Source: Larkinella terrae (GTDB lineage: Bacteria; Bacteroidota; Bacteroidia; Cytophagales; Spirosomataceae). From it: a stretch of 64,000 nt of DNA. Position 1 is the stretch's first letter. The number at the start of each line of letters is the position of its first letter. The stretch is from the NCBI RefSeq assembly GCF_009668025.1, contig NZ_WJXZ01000002.1:441216-505215 (forward strand), read 5' to 3'. Under the pieces are notes generated by a model, which was given only the letters and a program-made list of their open reading frames with translations, was not told where the DNA came from and ran no database searches. Below, piece by piece: positions 15,774-26,200 of the stretch. The position numbers were made by a program, and so were the translations under genes.

Positions 15774-18338
15774 ATGCAACGATTTTTAAAGCTCACTTTG
15801 TTACTTGGAGTCCTTCTGACACCTTTACTTCTATCCGCCCAAAATGCCCCCATTGTCAATGCAACGATTTCCGGGAAAGTGCTTGATGCACGCAACAATG
15901 AACCCCTGATCGGCGCAACGGTTTCGATCAAAGGAACCACCAACGGCGCTGCAACGGACGCCAACGGGGATTTTAACCTGGTTACCGGCCAAAAATTACC
16001 TTTTACACTGGTTGTATCCTTTGTCGGCTACGTCAAAAAGGAAGTTGTGATCAACGAAAGTAAGGTTGAAATCAAACTGGATGTGAACACGACGCAACTG
16101 GAAGATGTCGTCATTTCCTCGCGTCGCCGTCAGGAATCCGCTCAGGAAGTGCCCATTCCCATTTCGGTGATCGGAGGGCAGCGGGCCGAAGACGCCGGTG
16201 CTTTTACCGTAAACCGGCTTAAAGAACTCGTTCCTTCGGTACAGTTATATGCTTCGAATGCCCGGAATACGACGCTGAACATTCGCGGTCTGGGATCGAC
16301 CTTCGGGCTGACCAACGACGGCGTTGACCCGGGCGTTGGTTTCTACGTTGACGGGGTTTACTACGCCCGTCCGGCGGCTACGGCCCTCGACTTTATCGAC
16401 ATCGAACGCGTCGAAGTTTTGCGGGGGCCACAGGGAACGCTTTTCGGCAAAAATACCACGGCGGGTGCGTTCAACATTACGACGCGAACGGCCAGCTTCA
16501 CGAACAGCGGTAACTTTGAATTAAGCTACGGTAACTTCGGATTCATTCAGGCGAAAGGATCCATCACGGGGCCGTTGAGCAAAAAACTGGCCGCCCGCGT
16601 TTCCTTCACAGGTACGCAGCGGAACGGTTTATTTTTCAACACGCATACCCAACTTCCCATCAACGACATTAACAACATTGGGGTCAGAGGTCAGTTTTTA
16701 TACACTCCGACCGAGAATGTACAGATTACGGTGATCGGTGACGTTTCAAACCAAAAACCGACGGGCTACGGCTGGCCGGTTGCGGGCGTAGTAACTACCC
16801 AGCGGGCCGCTTATCGTCAGTTCAATGCCATTATTGCCGATTTGAATTATAAACTTCCGTACACCAGCGCGTTCGACCGCATCGTGGATCTGGACACGCC
16901 TTCAAAAGCGGATAACCAGTTGGGTGGAGTTTCGGTCAACGCCGATATTAAAATTGGGAACGGAACGCTGACCAGTACGTCGGCCTGGCGTTACTGGATA
17001 TGGACGCCATTGAATGACCGCGATTACATCGGTTTGCCGGTCTTTACGATCTCTTCCGGTAATTCCAAACACGATCAGTATTCGCAGGAAATCCGGTATT
17101 CCGGTAAAGTTTCTTCGAAGCTGAGCGGGGTGGTTGGTTTGTTCGGCCTCTGGCAGGACCTGAAATCCGATCCGGTGCAGACGGAAGAAGCCGGGTCGGC
17201 CCAATGGCGGTTTGCCCAGAGCTCAACCAGCGCCCTCTGGAAAACGCCCGGTTTGTTTGACAACTTTGGTATCCGGACTACGAACGAAATCAAAAGCACC
17301 AGTTTGGCCATCTTCGCACAGGCTGACTGGGCCATCACCGACAAACTGCACGTCTTACCCGGTGTGCGCTACAATTACGACAAAAAAGTGGTTGATTACA
17401 GCCGGGTGACCTACGGCGGGTTGCAAACCACGGATGCCGCCCTGATCGCCCTGAAAAACGGCGTGTATACCAACCAGGCTTTCAACACGAATTATGCGAA
17501 AGGGAACTTCTCCGGACAGTTGTCGCTGCAATACAAAGTCAATACCAATTTCAATGCCTACGCGACGTATTCCGTTGGTTATAAGCCCATTGGTGTAAAC
17601 GTAGGCGGTTTGCCAACAGCCAATGGTCAGGTTTTGATTGATCTGGCGAACGTAAAACCGGAATACGTAGATCACAAGGAATTTGGTATCAAAACCAAAC
17701 CCTCGGGCAATTCGGTGTTGAACCTGACGTTCTATCGCTCCGATATTAAGGATTACCAGACGCAGGTCCAAACGCCGGAACCGGGCGTAAACCGGGGGTA
17801 TCTGGCCAACGCCGAAAAAGTACGGGTGCAGGGTGTCGAACTGGACGGGAATATCCGGTTCACTAACCTGGTGCTGAATGCCGCCGTGGCTTATACGGAC
17901 GGCAAATATGTGAGCTTCAAGAATGCTCCGGTGCCGCTGGAGGAAGTCGGTGGCGCACAGGCTTTCAAGGATATTTCGGGAGGAGTACTGCCGGGTATCT
18001 CCAAATGGTCGGGCTCGGTAGGTGGTGAAGTAACCGCCAAGGGATCATTGATTGGCCTGAAAGGGAATTACTTTCTGGGCATTGACGAATTTCTCCGGTC
18101 GGAATTCTCCTCAAGCCCCTCGCCGTCAAAGTACCTGAACATCGATGGCTACGGATTGACCAATGCCCGGCTGGGTTTCAGAGCTTCGAACGGTTTGACC
18201 GTTTTCCTGTGGACCCGGAATCTCTTCAATAAAAACTATTACGAGCAATTACTGGCGGCTCCCGGCAGTTACGGCCAATACGCCGGTATTGTGGGCGACC
18301 AGCGGACTTACGGTATAACGTTGCGGTATTCATACTGA
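15774..18338 (+). CDS. TonB-dependent outer-membrane receptor with carboxypeptidase-like N-domain
   Basis: An 854-residue outer-membrane receptor. A signal peptide (to about residue 22, LLLSAQ) is followed by a CarboxypepD_reg-like beta domain (about 30-110, VSIKGTTNGAATDANGDF), a plug domain (about 120-230, with RVEVLRGPQGTLFGKNTTAG) and a beta-barrel ending LRYSY with the aromatic C-terminal residue typical of barrel insertion. The plug and the absence of a SusD partner point to a siderophore/cofactor-type receptor rather than a SusCD glycan importer; the ligand is unknown. Two inverted repeats lie upstream and a hairpin downstream. Confidence 0.92.
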   Translation: MQRFLKLTLLLGVLLTPLLLSAQNAPIVNATISGKVLDARNNEPLIGATVSIKGTTNGAATDANGDFNLVTGQKLPFTLVVSFVGYVKKEVVINESKVEIKLDVNTTQLEDVVISSRRRQESAQEVPIPISVIGGQRAEDAGAFTVNRLKELVPSVQLYASNARNTTLNIRGLGSTFGLTNDGVDPGVGFYVDGVYYARPAATALDFIDIERVEVLRGPQGTLFGKNTTAGAFNITTRTASFTNSGNFELSYGNFGFIQAKGSITGPLSKKLAARVSFTGTQRNGLFFNTHTQLPINDINNIGVRGQFLYTPTENVQITVIGDVSNQKPTGYGWPVAGVVTTQRAAYRQFNAIIADLNYKLPYTSAFDRIVDLDTPSKADNQLGGVSVNADIKIGNGTLTSTSAWRYWIWTPLNDRDYIGLPVFTISSGNSKHDQYSQEIRYSGKVSSKLSGVVGLFGLWQDLKSDPVQTEEAGSAQWRFAQSSTSALWKTPGLFDNFGIRTTNEIKSTSLAIFAQADWAITDKLHVLPGVRYNYDKKVVDYSRVTYGGLQTTDAALIALKNGVYTNQAFNTNYAKGNFSGQLSLQYKVNTNFNAYATYSVGYKPIGVNVGGLPTANGQVLIDLANVKPEYVDHKEFGIKTKPSGNSVLNLTFYRSDIKDYQTQVQTPEPGVNRGYLANAEKVRVQGVELDGNIRFTNLVLNAAVAYTDGKYVSFKNAPVPLEEVGGAQAFKDISGGVLPGISKWSGSVGGEVTAKGSLIGLKGNYFLGIDEFLRSEFSSSPSPSKYLNIDGYGLTNARLGFRASNGLTVFLWTRNLFNKNYYEQLLAAPGSYGQYAGIVGDQRTYGITLRYSY

Positions 18339-18368
18339 AATAAAGCGTTGTAGACTAGTTATTTTCGA

Positions 18369-18419
18369 CAACAGCGGGGCTGGCTTGAAACGAACGGTTT
18401 TGGGCCAGCCTCGCTGTTG
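18369..18419 (+). terminator. Hairpin after the TonB receptor gene
   Basis: 16-bp stem with one mismatch (18369-18384 with 18404-18419, core GGCTGGC/GCCAGCC). Only a weak T-tract follows, so it may act as a terminator or an RNA-end stabiliser. The remaining sequence to 18647 shows no other gene. Confidence 0.55.
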
Positions 18420-18647
18420 TTGGCGGTTTAAAAACACCTCCATGTCCGAAATAAAGGCGGTTTTTCCCTGAACTGCACCTCCCGTCCAGGTGCCGGTCCG
18501 GGTGCTCCAAAGCATCGCCAGCCGAACAACCTGCCAGCCGAACTGGGTAGTTTCTTGTATGCCTTCGAACTAAATAGCTATTTTAGCATTGGCTTAGGAC
18601 TGATGGGTAGAAAGGACATTATTGTCAGGGTTAAAAGGCAACCACGA

Positions 18648-21600
18648 ATGAATCTTGCTGAATCAACAGAATTATTTTTGGCCGGGGGGGGCGAAATGGG
18701 GCAGCTGATCCGCACAATGGACTGGTCTAAAACCCCGTTGGGACCCGTTCATACCTGGCCCCAGAGTCTTCGAACGTCGGTGAGTTTGTGCCTTTCTTCG
18801 ACCTTTCCCATTCTGATTGCCTGGGGGCCGGAAACCATTCAGATTTACAACGACAGTTACCGACCCATCTGCGGGGCCAAACACCCCGAATCGATGGGGC
18901 AAAATTTTCGGATTTGCTGGGAAACCGCCCTGCCGGTGGTTGGCGACGCGTTCACCCGGGGGCAGCAGGGCGAAGGCACCTACATCCACGATCAGCGGAT
19001 GTTTCTGGATCGGTACGGATATCTGGAAGAAGCATTTATGACGTTTTCATTCGCGCCGATTCGCGATGAAACCGGCGAAGTAGGCGGTATTTTCCACCCC
19101 ATTACCGAAACGACCGATAAAATGCTCAGCGCCCGGCGGACCCAGGTGCTGCGGGATGTGGCCGCCCAAACCGCTCAGGCAAAAACCAATCAGGAAATTT
19201 ACGATCGGTTACAGGCGGCCCAGCCGGAAATTGCCCTCGATTTGCCGTTTTTGCTCTTTTACGAACTTTCGCCGGATGGGCAACTGGCCAGATTAGTGAG
19301 CAGCAGCGGTTTATGGCCCGACGAGACGCTGCCGGCCGACCTTCTGGAGCTTCGGATCGATTCGACCGATTGGCTATCGGATATCACCCAGCCCCGCGTT
19401 GTTGAAAACCTGGCCGCGCAGATCGGTCCGCTGCCGAGCGGGCCGTATCCCGAGATTCCCCATACCGCGTTGCTGTTGCCGATTATCATACCGGCTCAGT
19501 CGCAGCCCGCGGGTTTTCTGCTGGCGGGCGTCAGTTCCCGGCGGGCGCTGGATGCCGAATATCGGACCTTTTACGACCTGATGGCGAACACCATCAGCAC
19601 GGCCTTTTCAAACGTGTACGCGTATCAGCAGGAGCAGCAGCGGGCCGAAGCGCTGGCGACCATCGACCGGACCAAAACCGCTTTTTTTAGCAATGTCAGC
19701 CACGAATTCCGGACACCCCTGACCCTGATGTTAGGTCCGCTGGAGGAACTACTCCAATCAGCCCAATTTCAGACCTCACCGTATCAGTCATCGGTGGGAG
19801 CGGCTTACCGGAATGCGCAGCGGCTGCTCAAGCTGGTTAATAATCTCCTGGATTTCAGCAGGATCGAAGCCGGGCGGATCAACGCCCATTACCGTCCCGT
19901 TGATTTGGGAGCGCTAACGACCGATCTGGCCAGCAGCTTTCGGTCCCTCGTCGAACGAGCCGGTCTGGAACTGGAAGTTGATTGCGACAGCGTGCAAACC
20001 GCCGTGTACGTCGACGCGGATAAATGGGAAAAAATCGTCCTCAACCTGTTGTCCAACGCCTTTAAATTTACCTTGCAGGGCCGTATTTGCATCGGCCTGA
20101 AGGAGGAAGAAGAGGCTGTTGTCCTGCGGGTTTCGGATACGGGCGTGGGGATTCCGGCCCGCGAACTTCCCCGGATGTTCGAGCGGTTTCACCGCGTCGA
20201 AAATGCGGGCGGGCGGACGTTCGAAGGCAGCGGGATCGGCCTTTCGCTGGTGCAGGAGCTGGTGCATTTGCACAGTGGGACCATCGCCGTCAGCAGTGAA
20301 GAAGGGAAAGGCAGCGTGTTTACCGTAACCGTTCCGTTGGGGAAAAAACATTTACCGGCTTTGCAGGTGAGCGAGGAGGAAGGGACGAATCAGCGAAGCC
20401 ACCTGGCCGATTCCTTTATCGAGGAAGCCAACAGCCTGCTGGTCGAAACAAAACCGCTTCTGGCACAACCTGAGAAACAAGCCATTTCCGAATCCGAAGG
20501 GTCGATTCTGGTGGTTGATGATAACGCCGACATGCGGGCCTACCTGACCCGTCTGTTATCCCCGTATTTTGAAGTGCAGACGGCGATGCACGGAGCGGAT
20601 GCGCTCGATCAACTGGCTGGGCTGAAGCCCCAGCTGATTCTGAGTGATGTCATGATGCCCGTCATGGACGGAAAACAATTGCTGCGGCAGCTCCGGCAAA
20701 ACCCCACTACGGCTTCGATTCCCCTGATTTTTTTGTCGGCCCGCGCCGGACAGGAAGCCCGGATCGATGGGCTGGAAGCGGGCGCGGATGATTACCTGGT
20801 GAAACCTTTTTCGGCGCTGGAACTGCTGACCAAAGTGCGGACGCAAATCAGTCTGGAAGGCTCCCGTCGTCAGGCAACCCAGGCGCTGGCCGATAGTGAA
20901 GCGCGCTACCGCCAGTTGTCGAAGGACCTCGATGAACAGGTTCAGCAGCGAACCGCCGAGTTACAGGCACTGGTCATGGATCTGCAACGTTCCAACGACA
21001 ACCTCCAGCAGTTCGCCTACATTGCTTCCCACGATTTGCAGGAACCGCTTCGGAAAATTCAGTCGTTCAGCGGTATTCTCCAGCAACAGTTTGGTCCCGA
21101 ACTGGGCGAAACGGGTCAGGATATGCTGCTTCGGATGGCTTCGGCCGGTGAGCGGATGTCGACGCTCATTCGGGACCTGCTTACCTATTCCCGCATATCG
21201 ACCCGCCAGCAGGCATTCGGGCCGGTTTCGCTGGGAGGTATCGTCAGCAAAGTGCTCAGCACGCTGGATTGGATCATCAGCCAACGAAATGCCCAGATCG
21301 AAGTGGGTCATCTGCCCGTTGTGAAAGGCGATGAAACGCAGTTGGGACAATTGTTCCAGAACCTGCTTTCCAACGCCCTGAAGTTTACGCCGGTAAACCA
21401 GACGCCCCGGATTTCCATCCAGTGCGCCGAGCGTGACGCGACCGATCTGCCACCGGGAATTCGCCCGACCAGCAGCGCAACGCGGTTTTTTGAGATCAGC
21501 GTGAGCGATCAGGGAATCGGTTTTAATATCAAGTATCTGGACCGGATTTTTCAGGTATTTCAACGGCTGCACGGCAAAGGCGATTACCCCGGAACGGGCG

Positions 21601-21707
21601 TGGGGCTGGCCATCTGCCAGCGGGTGGTCGGCAACCACGGCGGGGCCATCACTGCCACCAGCGAGCCGGGGCAGGGAGCGACTTTTTTCGTGTACCTGCC
21701 GCAGTAA
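18648..21707 (+). CDS. Hybrid sensor kinase: PAS-GAF-HisKA-HATPase-REC-HisKA-HATPase
   Basis: A 1019-residue cytosolic signalling protein without obvious membrane segments. Order: PAS-like sensor (about 10-160, DWSKTPLGPVHTWP), GAF-like region (about 180-320), a first kinase with phospho-acceptor His352 (FSNVSHEFRTPL) and an HATPase domain, a receiver domain with Asp667 in SDVMMPVMDG, a coiled coil, and a second kinase with His795 (ASHDLQEPLRK) and its own HATPase domain ending FFVYLPQ. Two complete kinases around one receiver is uncommon. The start at 18648 gives the usual family N-terminus; an in-frame ATG at 18555 would add 31 residues. A run of eight G lies at 18684-18691 near this start. 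Confidence 0.88.
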   Translation: MNLAESTELFLAGGGEMGQLIRTMDWSKTPLGPVHTWPQSLRTSVSLCLSSTFPILIAWGPETIQIYNDSYRPICGAKHPESMGQNFRICWETALPVVGDAFTRGQQGEGTYIHDQRMFLDRYGYLEEAFMTFSFAPIRDETGEVGGIFHPITETTDKMLSARRTQVLRDVAAQTAQAKTNQEIYDRLQAAQPEIALDLPFLLFYELSPDGQLARLVSSSGLWPDETLPADLLELRIDSTDWLSDITQPRVVENLAAQIGPLPSGPYPEIPHTALLLPIIIPAQSQPAGFLLAGVSSRRALDAEYRTFYDLMANTISTAFSNVYAYQQEQQRAEALATIDRTKTAFFSNVSHEFRTPLTLMLGPLEELLQSAQFQTSPYQSSVGAAYRNAQRLLKLVNNLLDFSRIEAGRINAHYRPVDLGALTTDLASSFRSLVERAGLELEVDCDSVQTAVYVDADKWEKIVLNLLSNAFKFTLQGRICIGLKEEEEAVVLRVSDTGVGIPARELPRMFERFHRVENAGGRTFEGSGIGLSLVQELVHLHSGTIAVSSEEGKGSVFTVTVPLGKKHLPALQVSEEEGTNQRSHLADSFIEEANSLLVETKPLLAQPEKQAISESEGSILVVDDNADMRAYLTRLLSPYFEVQTAMHGADALDQLAGLKPQLILSDVMMPVMDGKQLLRQLRQNPTTASIPLIFLSARAGQEARIDGLEAGADDYLVKPFSALELLTKVRTQISLEGSRRQATQALADSEARYRQLSKDLDEQVQQRTAELQALVMDLQRSNDNLQQFAYIASHDLQEPLRKIQSFSGILQQQFGPELGETGQDMLLRMASAGERMSTLIRDLLTYSRISTRQQAFGPVSLGGIVSKVLSTLDWIISQRNAQIEVGHLPVVKGDETQLGQLFQNLLSNALKFTPVNQTPRISIQCAERDATDLPPGIRPTSSATRFFEISVSDQGIGFNIKYLDRIFQVFQRLHGKGDYPGTGVGLAICQRVVGNHGGAITATSEPGQGATFFVYLPQ

Positions 21708-21722
21708 ACCGGTTTTTGCTTC

Positions 21723-21770
21723 GGGACCAAGGGAAGCAGTAACGGGTTTGCCACCGCTTCCTTCGGTCTC
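21723..21770. terminator. Hairpin between convergent genes
   Basis: 18-bp imperfect stem (21723-21740 with 21753-21770, core GGAAGC/GCTTCC) in the gap between the kinase gene and the aldo/keto reductase gene; no clear T-run on either strand. Probably a shared transcript end. Confidence 0.5.
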
Positions 21771-21779
21771 AAAAACGTT

Positions 21780-22751
21780 CTATTGACTCCACTCCGTCGG
21801 GGTCCGATCCCAGCGGTGGCCTTTCAGCTCCCGGAGTAAATCGTTTGATAAACCGTTGCCGTCGCTGGCGGCCATGTTGGCCTCAACGTTGCGGAGTTTG
21901 CGCATACCGGGAATGGTCGTGGCCACATCCGGATTTTCCAGAATAAACCGCAAAGCCATTTCGGGAAGTGTCATTCCGGCCGGAATCAGCGGTTTTAAGG
22001 CGTCGGCATGGTCGATGCTGGAATGGAGGTTTTCCGGTACGAAATACGTCGAACGCCAGTCGTCCGCCGGGAAGGTGGTTTCTTTAGTGAGCGTTCCGGT
22101 CAGTGTGCCTTCGTCGAACGGCACGCGGGCAATGACGCCGATGTTCAGCTCGCGGCAAAGCGGGAACAGATTGTCTTCCGGCGCCTGATCGAAAATGTTG
22201 TAGATCACCTGCACCGCGTCGATCAGATTCGTGCGAAGCGTATTCAGGCAGTTATCTGGTTCCCAGCGGTTTACTGAAATTCCCCACGCCTGAACCTTCC
22301 CCTGCTGCGTCAGTTTTGTAATGGCTTCTTTCCACTCATCGTTGTCGGCCCAGTCGTCTTCCCAGACGTGAAACTGCTGCAAATCAATCGTTTCGACGCC
22401 CAGGTTTTTCAGGCTTTTTTCGGTGTATTCAACAATGTAATCAGCGGGAAAAACATCCTTCAGGGCGAACTCCGGTTTCGACGGCCACTTGCGGTTTTTG
22501 GGTGGAATTTTGGTGGCCACATACAGCCGTTTGTCGCTGTAGCGCTTCAGCAAATCGCCCAGAATCCGCTCGCTCAGTCCCTCGCCGTAGCCCCAGGCGG
22601 TATCGAAGAAATTACAACCCAGTTCAACCGAACGGTCGAGTGCCTGATCGACTTCCTCGCGTTCAGACCCGGTCCAACCGGCCAGGCCCCACATGCCGTA
22701 GCCTATTTCACTCACTTGCCAGCCAGTCCGGCCAAACGTACGATATTGCAT
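21780..22751 (-). CDS. Aldo/keto reductase
   Basis: A 323-residue NAD(P)H-dependent TIM-barrel oxidoreductase. Visible family features are FFDTAWGYGEGLSE (about 49-62) with the catalytic Asp and Tyr, the Lys in VATKI (about 80) and the His in DLQQFHVWEDDW (about 124-135). The C-terminal NAD(P)-binding stretch is IPGMRKLRNVEANMAA. Physiological substrate unknown. Divergent from the small gene at 22840. Confidence 0.93.
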   Translation of the reverse strand: MQYRTFGRTGWQVSEIGYGMWGLAGWTGSEREEVDQALDRSVELGCNFFDTAWGYGEGLSERILGDLLKRYSDKRLYVATKIPPKNRKWPSKPEFALKDVFPADYIVEYTEKSLKNLGVETIDLQQFHVWEDDWADNDEWKEAITKLTQQGKVQAWGISVNRWEPDNCLNTLRTNLIDAVQVIYNIFDQAPEDNLFPLCRELNIGVIARVPFDEGTLTGTLTKETTFPADDWRSTYFVPENLHSSIDHADALKPLIPAGMTLPEMALRFILENPDVATTIPGMRKLRNVEANMAASDGNGLSNDLLRELKGHRWDRTPTEWSQ

Positions 22752-22760
22752 TTTTCAATT

Positions 22761-22822
22761 AAGAGTTAATAATTAAAAGTTAAAAGTAACGGATCAGGAA
22801 GTACTTTTAATTTTTAACTCTT
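22761..22822. repeat. 20-bp inverted repeat in a divergent gap
   Basis: Arms 22761-22780 and 22803-22822 pair at 19 of 20 positions (AAGAGTTAATAATTAAAAGT). AT-rich; lies between the divergently transcribed reductase and monooxygenase-like genes, so here it cannot be a transcript terminator for either. Confidence 0.75.
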
Positions 22823-22839
22823 CATTTTTAGCTAAAATA

Positions 22840-23139
22840 ATGTTGATTCGTATCGTTCGAATGAGTTTTCAGGAGCGGAGAACCGCAGATTTTCTGGCTA
22901 TTTTCGAGGCATCCAAACAGAAAATCCGGACGTTTCCCGGCTGTCTTCACCTTGAATTGCTCCGTGACCTTGACCAGCCGGCGGTTTTTGTGACCTACAG
23001 CCACTGGGAATCGCCGGAAGCGCTGGAAAAGTACCGCCGGTCGGAGCTGTTCAAAACCACCTGGGCCGCTACCAAAGTGTTGTTTGCCGAGCGGGCAACG
23101 GCCTATTCGGTGGAAAAGCTGGAAACCGTAAGTCCCTGA
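22840..23139 (+). CDS. Antibiotic biosynthesis monooxygenase (ABM) domain protein
   Basis: A 99-residue ferredoxin-like-fold protein of the ABM/YgiN superfamily; members are cofactor-free monooxygenases or small stress proteins. It starts MLIRIVRMSF, shows FPGCLHLELLRD (about 34-45) and FVTYSHWESPEALEKYRRSE (about 51-70), both typical. Probably dimeric in the cytoplasm. The precise reaction is unknown. Confidence 0.85.
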   Translation: MLIRIVRMSFQERRTADFLAIFEASKQKIRTFPGCLHLELLRDLDQPAVFVTYSHWESPEALEKYRRSELFKTTWAATKVLFAERATAYSVEKLETVSP

Positions 23140-23229
23140 AAGAAAACCGCTTAAAAATGTATCTTTTCAAATTCTATGTGGTATTTTGCTAAGAAAAGAT
23201 TATTTTTAAGGAATTCTTTTCCGAAACCT

Positions 23230-26200
23230 ATGAACCCGTTTTTCGCCAACCGTTTTTCCAAACTGCTTGCCGGTTGGCTCTGGGTATTTACGCTATATAC
23301 CAGCGCCGTTGCGCAGGAAACGACCACCATAACCGGCCGGGTGACCGAAAAACAGACGGGGCAGCCGGTGCCTTTTACCAACGTTTACCTCAACAACACC
23401 ACCCACGGCACAACGACCGACGACAAGGGGCACTACCGGCTCACGAATGTGCCGCTCGGTACCATTGAATTAGTCGCTTCGTTTGTGGGTTACCAGCCAA
23501 CGCGCCTGTCGGTCCGCCTGGAAAACACCCAGCCGCGCACGATCAATCTGGAGCTGAAAAGTACGGGCCTGACGCTCGCAGATGTGACCGTGAAGGCGAA
23601 ACGGGACAAGACCTGGGAGCGGCATTACCGGGAATTTGAGCGCGAACTACTCGGCAGAACGCCCTTTCGGAACCAGTGCGAGATCATGAACCCGAATGTG
23701 TTGCGGTTTACGTACGAGAAAAATATCCTGAAAGCGACCGCTACGGAACCGCTGGTGATCGAAAACCGGGCGTTTGGTTACCGGATTCAGTACGACATGC
23801 AGTATTTTGAGGTGGAGACCAACGGCCCCATGTATTTCGCCGGGGCCACCCGCTTTGAAGAACTGAAACCGGCCGATAACCGGCAGGCCGAACGCTGGCG
23901 GCACAACCGCCAACGGGCTTATCTGGGCTCGACGCGCCATTTGATGGCCAGCCTGGTGGCCGGGAATTACGAAAAAGAAGGGTTTATGGTGTATCAGGTA
24001 AACCCGAAAATTCCGGAACGGACGAACAGCACCAATTTATTCTGGGATATTAACCGCCATTTGCTGCCCGTCAATACCGATTCGCTGATCAAACCGGGGC
24101 GTCTGCTGTTTGAACGGCGGCTGGTTAGCCCGACGCCCCTGAAGGTTTTTTACACCAAGATCATTTCAAATTATTCGCCCTATCGGGATGCGCCCTATGC
24201 GTATACCGAATTCCGGTTTCCGCAGGGAATGAGTGAAATAACGACCGACGGCCGGGTGACGCTGCCGCTGGGGATGCTGGCCATGGGTTCGCTGGGCAAC
24301 GACCGGTTTTCGTCGCTTTTACCCGCCGACTGGCAGCCGGTTTCTACGGCCGATAAACCCGACTCCGCGCTTACCGCTCCGATTGAAGGGCAGGTCCTGG
24401 CGTCCGACTATCGGCTGGATTCGGTGGTGCGGCACTGGAAACTGGCGCATCCGTATCAGGCACCGTCGGTTTTTGCCCACATCGATAAACCGTTTTACGT
24501 CACCGGCGACCGGCTCTGGCTCAGTGCCTACGTGCTGGAACCCACGACCGGACAGGTCCTGTTTGGCGATGGTGCCCTGCACGTCGATCTGCTGACGCCG
24601 GAGGGCAAGCTGGTACAACACCAGTGGCTGCGCATCAGCGAAGGCCGCTCAACGGGCGATTTCCGGCTTTCGGATTCGCTGGCGACCGGTATTTACCGGC
24701 TTCGGGCCTACACCGACGAAGATTATGCATCGACCCGACCGGCTTTTGAACGGGCGATTCCGGTTTATAATTTTCTGCGAACAACGCCAAATCCGGTGGC
24801 CAATGCCCCCGCTGATCTGGACGTTCAGTTTCTGCCGGAGGGTGGTCGATGGGTGGCCGGTTTGCCGACGCGACTGGCGTTGAAAGCCGTTGGGCCGGAT
24901 GGGCGCGGAAAAACCGTGTCGGGACGGATTGTGGACGGCCAGGGGCAGGAAGTAATTCGTTTTACGAGCAATCGGCTGGGGATGGGGAGCGTGGTGTTGA
25001 GTCCAAAAACCGGTCAGTCGTATCTGGCCGAAGTTCAGCACGACGGACAGGTTCAGCGGGTGGCGTTACCGGCCGTTGAGCCGGACGGACTGGCGCTGAA
25101 CGTCGATGCGGTGAGCGATACGACTGAACTGGTCGTGCGGATTCTGGCGAATGGGTCGCAACCCGATCCGGTTGTTTACCTGACCTTTCAGAGTTACGGG
25201 CAGTTGATCCAGCGGGCCAAAATGAAACTCCAGGACGGAAAAGCCCGTTTGAACCTGCCAATGGCGGTTTTGCCGCCCGGCCTCTGTCAGGTGACGCTTT
25301 TCGACGCCAATGGCCAGCCCCGTGCGGAGCGGCTGATTTATGTGCTGGAACAAACCCGACCGGTTCGTCTGAGTGTGACGCATGAAAAAGCAAAATATAC
25401 GCCCCGCGAACGGGTTGTGCTGAACCTGAATGTGTCCGACCAGCCGAACGCTCCTGCGGTCGCAACATTGTCGGCGTCGGTGACGGATGCCGACCAGATT
25501 CCGGAAGATTCCGCCGGGGCCGACATTCGGACGCATTTGTTGCTGACCGGCGATTTGCGGGGCCGCGTCGAGCAACCCGGTTTTTTCTTCAAAGACACCA
25601 CGACCGCAACGCGCCGGGCGCTGGACGATCTGCTGCTGACCCAGGGCTGGCGCCGGATCGGGCTGCGAAAACCGGAATCGGCGGGAGACACGCTGGGCGG
25701 CATTGTGTTCAGCGGGCGGGTTTTGGACGAAAAGCGCAATCCGGTTCCGTTTGCCGAACTGCTGGTTGCCGCGCCTGCGTCGACCCAAAACATTCCGCAT
25801 TCGATTGGTACCAACCGCTACGGGCGGTTTCGGATGGCGGGATTGAGCGTAACGGATACCCTGCAACTGATTGTTCAGGTGATGAATACCCAGTTTAAAT
25901 CCGTCAAAGCAACGGTTGAACTCGATACGGCCGGGAGCGTCTGGAAACCAGTGAAAAGGGTGGCCGAACCGGCGCCAGACTGGCGGCAGTTTCAACACCA
26001 GCTCGATTTGGCCCGGCTGCGGCAGGAAACCGATCCGGGATTGTACCGGGATAAACAGGTCAAAGTGCTGAAAGAAGTGACTATCAAAGGCTATCGGCCA
26101 AAAGAGCGGGAGGAGGAAAGCGGGCCCAGGAGTCTGCACGGCACTGCGGATGCGACGCTTCTTTTCGACGCAAGGTCTCCGGTGTATGCCAATGTTTATG

